Positions 50,331-58,504 are shown, counted from the first letter of the stretch. The stretch: DNA of 64,000 nt from Iamia sp035575815 (GCF_035575815.1 NZ_DATLXO010000147.1:9337-73336), one strand, 5' to 3'. Numbers and translations: made by a program. The notes: generated from the letters alone by a model not told the origin.

Positions 50331-51842
50331 ATGACAACGGTCGAGTCCATCATGACGGCACCCCCGATCACTGCGGGGTCCTCCGAACCGCTCACCGAGG
50401 CAGTGAGGCGCATGCACGAGCACCGCATCGGCTCGGTCGTCGTGCTCAAGGAGCAACACCCCGTGGGCATCGTCACCGAGCGCGACGTGCTCCGCGTCGC
50501 CGCGACGCACGGCGACCTCGCCGGCCTCACCGTGCAGGACGCCATGACCTCACCCGTCGACACGGTGCCCACTGACCTCGACCTCGCCGCCGCCCTCTCG
50601 ACGCTGCGCGAGCGGGGCTACCGCCACATGCCGGTGACCCGGGACGGCGAGCTCGTCGGCGTGGTCTCGCTCCGCGACCTGGCTCGGCTCGCCACCATCG
50701 GCCCGGCCGACGTGCCCCGCGGCCTCAAGGGGGTCGTGGTGGCCGACACCACCGTCTCCGACGTGCGCGGCAACGAGGGCTTCTACCACTACCGCCAGCA
50801 CTCGGCGATCGACCTGTCCACCAACCGCCCCTTCGAGGACGTGTGGCGGCTGCTGATCGACGGCTCGCTCCCCGCGACCCGGGTCGAGCGCGACACCTTC
50901 CGGGCCGAGACCGACCCGCTCCGCCCCCTTCCGCCCTCGGTGCTCGAGGTGCTGCCGGCCGTGGCGCGCACCTCCACCCCGCTCGAGGGGCTCCGGACCG
51001 CTCTCTCGATGGCGGCCTCCGAACGCGGGTTGCGTCCGGTTCTGGACCTCGACGCCGCGGCGCGCCGGCGCGACGCCCTCTTTCTCTCCGCCCTCACGCC
51101 CACGGTGCTGACGGCCCTGCACCGACTCCGACGGGGGCTCCCGGTGATCGAGCCCCGCACCGACCTCCCCTACGCGGCGAACTACCTGTGGATGCTCACC
51201 GGGGTCGCCCCCGACCCCGCCGCCACCACGGCGGTCGAGTGCTACCTCATCTCGACCATCGACCACGGGTTCAACGCCTCCACCTTCACTGCCCGGGTCA
51301 TCGCGTCGACCGGCGCGGATGTGGGGTCGTGCGTGGTCGGCGCCGTCGGGGCCCTGAGCGGACCGCTCCACGGCGGCGCGCCCAGCCGCGCCCTCGACCT
51401 GGTGAACGAGATCGGCTCACCGGAACGGGCTCGCGAGGTCGTCACCCGGAAGGTCGTGGCGGGCGAGCGCATCATGGGCTTCGGCCATGCCGTCTATCGC
51501 ACCGACGACCCTCGTTCGGTCATGTTGCGCGACGTCGCCATCGGCCTGGGTGGCTCGCTGGTCGAGCTGGCCGTCGCCGTCGAGAAGACCGTCGTCGAGG
51601 TCCTGGCCGAGATGAAGCCCGGCCGTGAGCTCTACGCCAACGTCGAGTTCTACGCCGGCGTCGTCATGGCGAGCTGTGGGATCCCGCCGGAGATGTTCAC
51701 CCCCACCTTCGCCGCCGGCCGGGTCGTCGGCTGGTGCGCCAACGTCCTCGAGCAGGCGGTCGACCCCAAGATCATCCGGCCCCGCGCCCGCTACGTCGGG
51801 CCGCCGCCACCCCAGCCGGTGCCCCCGATCGCCGTCGGGTAG
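50331..51842 (+). CDS. Citrate synthase with N-terminal CBS domain pair
   Basis: 503 aa. Two CBS motifs (VESIMTAPPITAGSSEPLTE to about 55; LTVQDAMTSPVDTVPTDLDL to about 125, ending GVVSLRDLARL), which bind adenosine ligands such as AMP, ATP or SAM. Then a full citrate synthase domain: GFYHYRQHSAIDL, STIDHGFNASTFTARVIAST (first His), ALSGPLHGGAPSRALDLVNE (second His), GFGHAVYRTDDPRS and NVEFYAGVVMASC. The third catalytic position, Asp in NVDFYSG of E. coli GltA, is Glu here. ATG at 50331. This fusion suggests ligand-gated citrate or methylcitrate synthesis. Confidence 0.9.
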   Translation: MTTVESIMTAPPITAGSSEPLTEAVRRMHEHRIGSVVVLKEQHPVGIVTERDVLRVAATHGDLAGLTVQDAMTSPVDTVPTDLDLAAALSTLRERGYRHMPVTRDGELVGVVSLRDLARLATIGPADVPRGLKGVVVADTTVSDVRGNEGFYHYRQHSAIDLSTNRPFEDVWRLLIDGSLPATRVERDTFRAETDPLRPLPPSVLEVLPAVARTSTPLEGLRTALSMAASERGLRPVLDLDAAARRRDALFLSALTPTVLTALHRLRRGLPVIEPRTDLPYAANYLWMLTGVAPDPAATTAVECYLISTIDHGFNASTFTARVIASTGADVGSCVVGAVGALSGPLHGGAPSRALDLVNEIGSPERAREVVTRKVVAGERIMGFGHAVYRTDDPRSVMLRDVAIGLGGSLVELAVAVEKTVVEVLAEMKPGRELYANVEFYAGVVMASCGIPPEMFTPTFAAGRVVGWCANVLEQAVDPKIIRPRARYVGPPPPQPVPPIAVG

Positions 51843-51990
51843 CCCCGGCCGAGGGGCCCACCGCCGGACCCGTCGGGTCCGTTCCCGGACCGGTCGGGTC
51901 CGCCCCGTCACGCTCCCGGGAGCGAGTGTGCCGAGAGAGGGGGAGGCGGGGAAGAGGGTCGGCCAAGGCGGGGACGTCGTCGCCCCGCGG

Positions 51991-52064
51991 TGCCGGCGGT
52001 GGGGTTCGAACCCACACTGCCCGCGCCCTAAACGCGGTCTCTCTGCCAGTTGGAGTACGCCGGC
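51991..52064 (-). tRNA. tRNA-Leu (anticodon UAG) with short variable arm
   Basis: 74 nt. Acceptor GCCGGCG/CGCCGGC, D-stem CTCC/AGAG (one mismatch) with a 9-nt loop holding GG, anticodon stem CCGCG/CGCGG around TTTAGGG, variable region GCAGT (5 nt), T-arm GTGGG-TTCGAAC-CCCAC, discriminator A, CCA not encoded. Anticodon UAG reads CUA. Bacterial tRNA-Leu is normally class II with a long variable arm; this one is class I. The gene itself is well supported, the amino acid identity less so. Confidence 0.82.
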
Positions 52065-52188
52065 GGGTGGCGCCAGGTTAGGAGGTGCGAGTGCCGTCGG
52101 GCAGGGTGCGTGGCCGGCACGAGCGTGACCGGCGGGGCCGGCCGGGTCGGCGTCGGGTTCGAGGGGTCCGCCGCTAGCCTCGGCCCCC

Positions 52189-52800
52189 ATGGCTCCGCCT
52201 CTGATCTCCGTCCCCCCCGTCGCCCAGTCGCCCGGCAGCTTCGACGCCCAGGGCGAGATCTTCAACCGCCTGCTGAAGAACCGCATCGTCTTCCTCGGCT
52301 CCGAGGTCAACGACACCATCTCCAACCTGATCACGGCCCAGCTGCTGTTCCTCGAGAGCGAGGATCCCGACAAGGACATCTGGCTCTACATCAACTCACC
52401 CGGCGGGTCGGTCACCGCAGGCATGGCCATCTACGACACCATGCAGCTCATCACCCCCGGCGTCGGCACCATCTGCATGGGCCTGGCCGCGTCGATGGGC
52501 CAGTTCCTGCTCTGCGCCGGCGAGCCCGGCAAGCGCTTCGCCCTGCCGCACGCACGGGTGATGATGCACCAGCCCTCGGGTGGCTTCCAGGGCCAGGCGT
52601 CCGACATCCAGATCCAGGCCGAGCAGATCCTCTACGTGAAGAAGCTGATGGCCCAGCGCATCGCCGAGCACACCGGCCAGCCGCTCGATCAGGTCGAGGC
52701 CGACTCCGAGCGCGACCGCTGGTTCACCGCCGAGGAGGCCAAGGACTACGGCATCATCGACCAGGTGACCAGCCGTCGCCAGGAGATGGCCGACACCTGA
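52189..52800 (+). CDS. clpP: ATP-dependent Clp protease proteolytic subunit
   Basis: 203 aa serine protease that forms the barrel of Clp. Ser in AASMGQFLLCAGEPGKRFAL (about 103), His in RVMMHQPSGG (about 128), Asp in the IAEHTGQPLDQVEADSERDR region (about 177). NRIVFLGSEVNDTISNLITA and YINSPGGSVTAGMAIYDTMQ are typical. No tig, clpX or second clpP is adjacent; a tRNA precedes it. ATG at 52189. Confidence 0.96.
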   Translation: MAPPLISVPPVAQSPGSFDAQGEIFNRLLKNRIVFLGSEVNDTISNLITAQLLFLESEDPDKDIWLYINSPGGSVTAGMAIYDTMQLITPGVGTICMGLAASMGQFLLCAGEPGKRFALPHARVMMHQPSGGFQGQASDIQIQAEQILYVKKLMAQRIAEHTGQPLDQVEADSERDRWFTAEEAKDYGIIDQVTSRRQEMADT

Positions 52801-52832
52801 TCACGCCGGGGCGCGGCTGCGTCCCGGGTCGA

Positions 52833-53447
52833 TCAGCCGCCCTCCGATCCGTCGGAGTCGGGGGCCTCGTCGAGGCTGGTGCCCGTCGTGGCGTCCGGAT
52901 CCGTGCCCTCGGGCTCGACCTCCTCGCCGTCGGTGCCGTCGATGCCGCCGGTGCCGGTCCCGTCGGGCTCGGATCCGCCGGCGGTCGTGTCGGTGCCGCC
53001 CGGTGAGCCGGTGCCGTCGGGGTCATCCAGGCTGACGCCGCACTCGTCGCGGGCGTAGGACACCACCCGTTCCCCGGCCTGGAAGAGCCCGGAGAGCTCG
53101 TCTTGGCGCCCGGTGATGGCCTCGCGGGCGGCGGGGAGGTCGTCGGGGTTGTCCTCGATGGCCTCGAGCACCAGCTCGACCCCGCGGCGCAGGCGGGCCA
53201 GGTCGCCCCGGATCTCCCCGGGCGCCGCGGCCTCGAGGGCTTGGAACTCCTCGATGCCCCGCTGGAGGCGCCGCCGGGACCCGCCCGGGTCGCTGGAGTC
53301 GAGCTCGGCGAGGACCTCGGCCACCGGTGTCGTGTCGCCGATGCGATCGCAGAAGGCCTCGCTGTCACCTTCGTCACTGCACGCAGCGAGGAAGCTGCCC
53401 GCCAGCAGGGTGCCGGCGAGGGCGAGGCGGGCGGCCGCCGCCCTCAC
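52833..53447 (-). CDS. Putative lipoprotein with low-complexity tail
   Basis: 204 aa from the GTG at 53447. Lipobox Cys23 (GSFLAAC). Residues 30-140 are helical and charged (LQRGIEEFQALEAAAPGEIR, then GDLARLRRGVELVLEAIEDN) with two Cys (FCDRIG, DECGVS). The last 70 residues are Gly/Thr/Asp/Pro repeats, probably reaching into the wall. The start overlaps the stop of the Rpe fragment (GTGA). Function unknown. Confidence 0.75.
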   Translation of the reverse strand: MRAAAARLALAGTLLAGSFLAACSDEGDSEAFCDRIGDTTPVAEVLAELDSSDPGGSRRRLQRGIEEFQALEAAAPGEIRGDLARLRRGVELVLEAIEDNPDDLPAAREAITGRQDELSGLFQAGERVVSYARDECGVSLDDPDGTGSPGGTDTTAGGSEPDGTGTGGIDGTDGEEVEPEGTDPDATTGTSLDEAPDSDGSEGG

Positions 53448-53725
53448 GACGCAACCGCGGCGCGGGCCGTCTCGGCTCCTGGTCGCAGGTCGGCCACGGC
53501 GTGGCCGAGCCCGTCGGGGTCGCGTTGAAGGGCGCGTCCGGCCACCAGCACGTTGGCTCCGGCCTTCGCGGCGCCGCCGCCGCCGCCGCCGCCGATGGTG
53601 TCGGGGCCGATGCCGCCGTCGACCTCGATGTCGACGTCGAGCCCGGCGCTCGAGACCACGGTGCGGATCCGGACCACCTTGCGCTCCACGATGGACGCCG
53701 GGCGGGGGGCGAGGCGCGGGCTCAT
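53444..53725 (-). CDS. C-terminal fragment of ribulose-phosphate 3-epimerase with Gly8 tract
   Basis: 93 aa. Residues 22-75 match the end of Rpe: VVRIRTVVSSAGLDVDIEVD, GGIGPDT, then GANVLVAGRALQRDPDGLGH. The first two thirds of the TIM barrel, including the substrate loops, are absent. Where Rpe has its Ala-rich phosphate-proximal loop there is a run of eight glycines, from GCC repeats on the plus strand at about 53571-53595. It could be a decayed gene, yet it keeps an ATG and a GTGA coupling to the lipoprotein gene. Not expected to be an epimerase. Confidence 0.6.
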   Translation of the reverse strand: MSPRLAPRPASIVERKVVRIRTVVSSAGLDVDIEVDGGIGPDTIGGGGGGGAAKAGANVLVAGRALQRDPDGLGHAVADLRPGAETARAAVAS

Positions 53726-53830
53726 CGCCCCGCACCCTACGCGGCACCTCCAGCCCGACGAGGCCGGCGCCTCGGGGGCCGGCACGGGCGGGATCCCGGG
53801 GCGGAGCGGACGGGCCGTAGCCTTCCCCGG

Positions 53831-55072
53831 GTGGCCCGCCCCCGACCCGCACCCGTGGGTGAGGACGACCTGGCGCCGGGCGCGTCGGTGGAGCTCGACG
53901 TCGACCGCATCGCCGGCGGGGGCGAGGGTGTGGGCCGAGCCCCCGACGGCAGGGTCGTCTTCGTCGCCGGCGCCCTGCCCGGTGAGCGGGTGCGGGCCGA
54001 GGTCACCGAGGTCAGGCGCCGCCACGCCCGCGCCGCCCTGACGGAGGTGCGTCGAGCGAGCCCGGCCCGACGGGAGCCCCCCTGTCCGCACGTCGACCGA
54101 GGCTGCGGCGGGTGCGACTGGCAACACGTCGACGAGGTGACACAGCGCGAGCTCCGCATGGCGGTGGTGAGCGACGCCCTGACCCGCATCGGCGGCCTCG
54201 TCGACCCACCGGTCAGCCTCGGCCCCGAGCTGCCCACGACCGCGGCGCGCACCACCGTCCGGGCCTTCGTCGAGGGGGGCCGGGCCGGCTTCCGGCGCCG
54301 CCACTCCCACGACGCAGTGGTGGTCGACTCCTGCCTCATCGCCCACCCGGCCACCGCGGAGCTGATCCGCGATGGTCGCTTCGGCGCCGCCGAGGAGGTG
54401 GTCATCAGGGTCGGGGCCCGCACCGGCGAGCGCATGGTGCTGGTCTCACCGACCGCCGAGGGCGTGGCCGTGCCCGACGACGTGCTGGTCGTGGGGGCCG
54501 ACGAGCTGGCCGCCGGGCGCGCCGCGTGGATCCACGAGGAGGTGGCCGGGCGGCGTTGGCGGGTGTCGGCCCGGTCGTTCCTCCAGGCGTCGCCCGACGG
54601 CGCCGACGTGCTCGTCGACCTCGTCGGCGGCGCGGCGCGGACCCTCGCCCCCGACGCACGGACGATGGTCGACCTGGCCGCTGGGATCGGGCTCTTCGCA
54701 GGGACGGTCGGCACGGGGCTGGATGCGGTGGTGGCCGTCGAGCCGTCCCGCTCCGCCGTCGCCGACGCACGGTGCAACCTGGAGGACACCTCGGCCACGG
54801 TGGTGAAGGCGTCCATCGAGCGGTGGCGCCCGGATCGGGCCGACGTGGTCGTCGCCGACCCGCCCCGGGCCGGGCTCGGGCGCGTCGGGGTCGAGCGCGT
54901 GGTCGCCACTGGAGCCTCGGCCCTGGTGCTCGTCAGCTGCGACCCCGGAGCCCTCGGCCGCGACGTCTCACTCCTCGGTGCCGCCGGCTACGCCCTGGAG
55001 TCCAGCACGGTGCTCGACCTGTTCCCCCAGACCTCCCACGTCGAGGTGGTCTCCCGCCTCCGCCGTCCCTGA
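53831..55072 (+). CDS. Class I SAM RNA (uracil-5) methyltransferase, TrmA/RlmD-like, with TRAM domain
   Basis: 413 aa. TRAM at about residues 18-75 (ELDVDRIAGGGEGVGRAPDG), iron-sulfur cysteines in CPHVDRGCGGCDWQHV (about 84-97), the fourth Cys in DSCLIAHPAT, SAM motif VDLAAGIGLFAGTVG (about 284), ADPPRAGLGR (about 342) and catalytic Cys in LVSCDPGALGRDV (about 368). It methylates uracil in tRNA or rRNA; which one is open. GTG start. Confidence 0.9.
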   Translation: MARPRPAPVGEDDLAPGASVELDVDRIAGGGEGVGRAPDGRVVFVAGALPGERVRAEVTEVRRRHARAALTEVRRASPARREPPCPHVDRGCGGCDWQHVDEVTQRELRMAVVSDALTRIGGLVDPPVSLGPELPTTAARTTVRAFVEGGRAGFRRRHSHDAVVVDSCLIAHPATAELIRDGRFGAAEEVVIRVGARTGERMVLVSPTAEGVAVPDDVLVVGADELAAGRAAWIHEEVAGRRWRVSARSFLQASPDGADVLVDLVGGAARTLAPDARTMVDLAAGIGLFAGTVGTGLDAVVAVEPSRSAVADARCNLEDTSATVVKASIERWRPDRADVVVADPPRAGLGRVGVERVVATGASALVLVSCDPGALGRDVSLLGAAGYALESSTVLDLFPQTSHVEVVSRLRRP

Positions 55073-55132
55073 GAGGCCGAGCGGTGCCGGTTCCGGTCGG
55101 GAGGGCGCGAGTTGGGGGGCGGGGAGGGGGCG

Positions 55133-55405
55133 GTGGACGATGTGAGGGTGACCCCGCCCGGCCCGGCCCCCAAGCGCCCGACGTGGCGCGCCCAGCCGAG
55201 CCCCGCCCGCCTGGCCCCCGATCACCCGCGCCGGGCCGAGATCCTCGCCCGCCACGCTCGGGCCTGCAACGCCGGCGCGCCGACGTACACCGACCCGGTG
55301 TCGGGCTACCAGGTGCTCACCGCCGACGCCCTGGCGTCACGGGGCGAGTGCTGCGAGTCAGGGTGCCGCCACTGCCCGTGGGTGGGCCTCGCCGGCCGGG
55401 GTTGA
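55133..55405 (+). CDS. DUF5522-like small cysteine protein
   Basis: 90 aa (GTG at 55133 behind GGGGAGGGGG; a GTG at 55148 is an alternative). The C-terminal core YTDPVSGYQVLTADALASRG, then ECCESGCRHCPW, matches the DUF5522 pattern (CCxxGCRHCPY in relatives). Four Cys in C-C-C-C spacing 1, 4, 3 suggest metal binding. Function unknown. Confidence 0.7.
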   Translation: MDDVRVTPPGPAPKRPTWRAQPSPARLAPDHPRRAEILARHARACNAGAPTYTDPVSGYQVLTADALASRGECCESGCRHCPWVGLAGRG

Positions 55406-55467
55406 CGGGGACCGGTAGGAAACACAGCGGACCGACCATCGCGACACTGGTCAGCTGAGGGGTGAGC

Positions 55468-55516
55468 GAAACTGCCACCGTGGTGCGCCCCTGGGCGACA
55501 CCACGGTGGCAGTTTC
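55468..55516. terminator. Near-perfect 49-nt palindrome on the larC stop
   Basis: 18-bp arms (55468-55485 and 55499-55516), then inner CGCCC-CT-GGGCG. Only the A at 55498 is unpaired beyond the tip. Between converging genes; the larC stop (55515-55517) overlaps its right arm. Likely a bidirectional terminator or a single-copy palindromic element. Confidence 0.65.
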
Positions 55517-56726
55517 AAGAGGTCCTGGGTCGCGGCCGGGCTGTCGCCCACCAGGCGGCCTCGGCGCGGGCCGCCACCTCGAGCGGGGGGCGGCCGGTGG
55601 CCCGGGCCACGGCGGCCACGTCGTCGTGCTCGGCCTTGGCGCGGACCGGTGAGACCTTGATCCGCACCGGGTGGCCGTCGAGGTCCACCAGGGCGTTCGA
55701 TCGGGCCGCGGGCCAGCGCTCGTAGGTGGCGGCCCGCACCCCGAGGGTGCCGGTGCTGGCGCGCAGCGCCTCGGCCACTGCCGGGGCGGTGGAGACGTCG
55801 GCCAGGGCGGCGACGACGTAGGCCGGTCGCCCCTTCTTCATGACGATCGGCGTGATCCAGGCATCGAGGGCTCCGGCGGCGAGCAGGGCCGCCACTGCAT
55901 CGGCGAGGGCCTCCCCGGTGACGTCGTCGACGTTGGTCTCGAGCACCACGACGGGCTGACCGAGTCCGCCGCCGCCCGGGCCGGTGGACGAGGCGACCCG
56001 GCCCAGCACCACCTGGGTGGCGTTCACCGTGCCGTCCGGATCGGCGCTTCCGGCGCCGAAGCCCGAAGCCCGCAGCGTCATCGACGGCAGCGGCCCGAAC
56101 CCGGTCGCCAGGGCCGCCATCAGTGCTGCGCCGGTGGGCGTCGTGAGCTCGACGGGCGACTCGACGCCCTGCACCGGCGCCCCGGCGTCGGCCAACAGGC
56201 GCACCACCGCCGGTGCGGGGTTGGGCAGGGCCCCGTGAGCGGCGTGGACGCGACCGCGCCCGACGGTGATCGCCGAGCAGCGGACCTCGTCGACGTCGAG
56301 CACCTCGAGGGCGGCGCAGGTGCCGACGACGTCGACGAGGGCGTCGAGCGCGCCGACCTCGTGGAAGGAAACGCCGTCGGGCGGGGTCCGGTGCAGCGCC
56401 CCCTCGGCGGCGGCGAGGAGCGAGAAGGTAGCGGTGGCCCGGGCATGGACCCGCACCGGCAGGCCGGCGGCGTCGAGCAGCGCTCGGATCGTGCGCCAGT
56501 CGCGGTGGTGGGTGTCGTCACCGTCCAGGCCGACGTGGACCTTGGTGGCGGCCACACCGCCGCGGAGCACCGGCTCGCCGCGCAGCGTCCAGCCGTCGAT
56601 GGGCAGGCGGCGTACGACGGCCTCGACCTCGGCCAGGTCGGCCCCTGCGTCGACGAGGGCGCCGAGGGCCATGTCGCCGGCGACGCCGGAGAAGCAGTGG
56701 AACCAGGCGCAGGTCGCATCAGCCAC
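55515..56726 (-). CDS. larC: Nickel pincer cofactor biosynthesis protein LarC
   Basis: 403 aa. Inserts nickel into the bis-thiolated pincer precursor. AWFHCFSGVAGDMALGALVD at the start (conserved), VSFHEVGALDALVDVVGTCA (metal His/Asp near 140), LTTPTGAALMAALATGFGPL and the C-terminal VLETNVDDVTGEALADAVAA, VMKKGRPAYVVAALADVSTA. One continuous frame (no LarC1/LarC2 split). GTG start overlaps the larB end by 8 nt, so the two are coupled. Confidence 0.92.
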   Translation of the reverse strand: MADATCAWFHCFSGVAGDMALGALVDAGADLAEVEAVVRRLPIDGWTLRGEPVLRGGVAATKVHVGLDGDDTHHRDWRTIRALLDAAGLPVRVHARATATFSLLAAAEGALHRTPPDGVSFHEVGALDALVDVVGTCAALEVLDVDEVRCSAITVGRGRVHAAHGALPNPAPAVVRLLADAGAPVQGVESPVELTTPTGAALMAALATGFGPLPSMTLRASGFGAGSADPDGTVNATQVVLGRVASSTGPGGGGLGQPVVVLETNVDDVTGEALADAVAALLAAGALDAWITPIVMKKGRPAYVVAALADVSTAPAVAEALRASTGTLGVRAATYERWPAARSNALVDLDGHPVRIKVSPVRAKAEHDDVAAVARATGRPPLEVAARAEAAWWATARPRPRTS

Positions 56727-57483
56727 GCGACGCACCGAGGGGGGAGAGGAGGCGGCTGACGGCGCACGCTGCGCCGTACCCGTTGTCGATGCCGACGACG
56801 GTGATGCCCGCCGCGCATGAGGAGAGCATGGCCAAGAGGGCGGTGATGCCCTCGAGGGCGGCGCCGTAGCCGACGCTGGTGGGGACGGCGACCACCGGCG
56901 CCGCGGTGAGCCCGCCCACGACACTGGCCAAGGCCCCCTCCATGCCGGCGACGACGACCACGGCGTCGGCGGCCACGACCGCCGGGCCCTCCGCGAGCAG
57001 GCGGTGCAGGCCGGCCACGCCCACGTCGGTGAGGCGCGCCGGGGGGTGGCCGAGCGCAGCGAGGGCGGCCGCGCACTCCTCCGCGACGGGCAGGTCCGCG
57101 GTGCCGGCGCTGACGACCACCACTGCCCCCGGCGCCGGCGGGGAGGGCCGCCAGGCCACCAGTCGGTGGCGGTCGCCGGTCACAACGCCACCCGGGTGGG
57201 CGGTGAGCACGGCGTCGACCTGGGCCTCATCGGCCCGGGTGAGCAGCACCGGTCCGCCCTCGCCGGCCAGCAGCTCGCTCACGAGGGCGGCGCACTGCGC
57301 CGGGGTCTTGCCCGGCCCGTAGACGGCCTCGGGAAGACGGGTGCGCAGCAGGCGGTGGTGGTCGACCCGAGCGAAGCCAAGATCCGCGAAGGGCAGGCGC
57401 CGGAGCCGGCCCACCGCCTCGTCGGGGTCGATGTCGCCGGCGACGATGCCGTCCACCAGGGCGCGCAGCGCGGGCTCGTCCAC
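56719..57483 (-). CDS. larB: Pyridinium-3,5-biscarboxylic acid mononucleotide synthase LarB
   Basis: 254 aa. Carboxylates nicotinic acid adenine dinucleotide to start the pincer cofactor. The PurE-like fold contains VVVVSAGTADLPVAEECAAA (about 131), DVGVAGLHRLLAEGPAVVAA, VVVVAGMEGALASVVGGLTA and VVAVPTSVGYGAALEGITAL. GTG at 57483 gives the usual N-terminus (LVDGIVAGDIDPDEAVGRLR). Confidence 0.92.
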   Translation of the reverse strand: MDEPALRALVDGIVAGDIDPDEAVGRLRRLPFADLGFARVDHHRLLRTRLPEAVYGPGKTPAQCAALVSELLAGEGGPVLLTRADEAQVDAVLTAHPGGVVTGDRHRLVAWRPSPPAPGAVVVVSAGTADLPVAEECAAALAALGHPPARLTDVGVAGLHRLLAEGPAVVAADAVVVVAGMEGALASVVGGLTAAPVVAVPTSVGYGAALEGITALLAMLSSCAAGITVVGIDNGYGAACAVSRLLSPLGASRG

Positions 57484-57637
57484 CGCGCCATCCTGGCCGC
57501 GCCGGCGACGCCGGCACACACCCGTTCGTGCGAGGTGGCCTCGCGACCTCCTTCGTTCCTCGGGGGAGGCCGCCGCCGAGGAACGCGCCCCGTCGAGGAT
57601 GGGGCGTGGTCGCGACCCGGTGCGACACACTGGCGCC

Positions 57638-58504
57638 GTGGCTCCGCTCGCACCCTCCGACCCGTCCCGGCCCCACCCGGGGCTGACCGACGATGGGATC
57701 GATCAGGCGCTCGCGGCGTTGCGCACCGTCCTGCGGGAGCTCGGGTCGGTCGTGGTGGCCTTCAGCGGCGGGGCCGACTCGGCGTTCCTGGCGTGGCTCG
57801 CCCACGACACCCTCGGGCGAGATGCGAGCCTGGCCGTGACTGCGGTGTCGCCGTCGCTGGCCTCCGATGAGCTCGACGACTGCCGGGCCCTCGCCGCCGA
57901 GTGGGGCCTGCGCTGGGAGCCGGTCGGAACCGTCGAGGCGGACGACCCCCGCTACGTGGCCAATGACGGCGATCGGTGTCGCTGGTGCAAGACCGCTCTC
58001 ATGGATGTGCTCGGGCCGCGGGCGGCGCGCCTGTCGGCCACTGCGGTTCTCGGGGTCAACCTCGACGACCTCGGCGACCACCGTCCCGGCCAGGCCGCGG
58101 CGGCCACGAGGGGAGCGGCGTTCCCCCTCGTCGATGCCGGCTTCACCAAGACCATGGTCCGCCAGGCGTCTCGGGCCCTCGGCCTGCGCACCTGGGACAA
58201 GCCCGCGGCTGCGTGCCTCGCCTCCCGGGTGCCCTACGGCACGCCGGTGACCCTGGTCACCCTCGACCGGGTGGGCCGGGCTGAGGCTGCCCTCCGCCGC
58301 CTGGGCTTCGACGAGGTCCGGGTCCGCCACTACGGCGACACCGCCCGCGTCGAGGTCCCCCTCGACCGGTTGGCGGACCTGATCGCGGTGCGGGCCGAGG
58401 CGGTGGCGGCTCTCCGGCGCGCCGGCTACGAGCGCGTCACCGTCGACCTCGAAGGCCTGCGCTCCGGCAACCTCAACGCCGACCTGCCGGCCTCACCGGC
58501 CTGA
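57638..58504 (+). CDS. larE: ATP-dependent sulfur transferase LarE
   Basis: 288 aa PP-loop enzyme supplying the two sulfurs of the pincer cofactor. SGGADS loop at about 43, GVNLDDLGDHRPGQ (about 147), and three candidate Cys: DRCRWCKTALMDVL (about 117 and 120) and PAAACLASRVPYG (about 190). Three conserved Cys fit the [4Fe-4S]-using LarE type better than the single-Cys sacrificial type. GTG start, divergent from larB. No larA is in the window. Confidence 0.9.
   Translation: MAPLAPSDPSRPHPGLTDDGIDQALAALRTVLRELGSVVVAFSGGADSAFLAWLAHDTLGRDASLAVTAVSPSLASDELDDCRALAAEWGLRWEPVGTVEADDPRYVANDGDRCRWCKTALMDVLGPRAARLSATAVLGVNLDDLGDHRPGQAAAATRGAAFPLVDAGFTKTMVRQASRALGLRTWDKPAAACLASRVPYGTPVTLVTLDRVGRAEAALRRLGFDEVRVRHYGDTARVEVPLDRLADLIAVRAEAVAALRRAGYERVTVDLEGLRSGNLNADLPASPA

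Noticed and set aside
55448..55520. Reading the 49-nt palindrome as an IS end
   Set aside because: No transposase or target duplication next to it, and it sits exactly between two converging genes.
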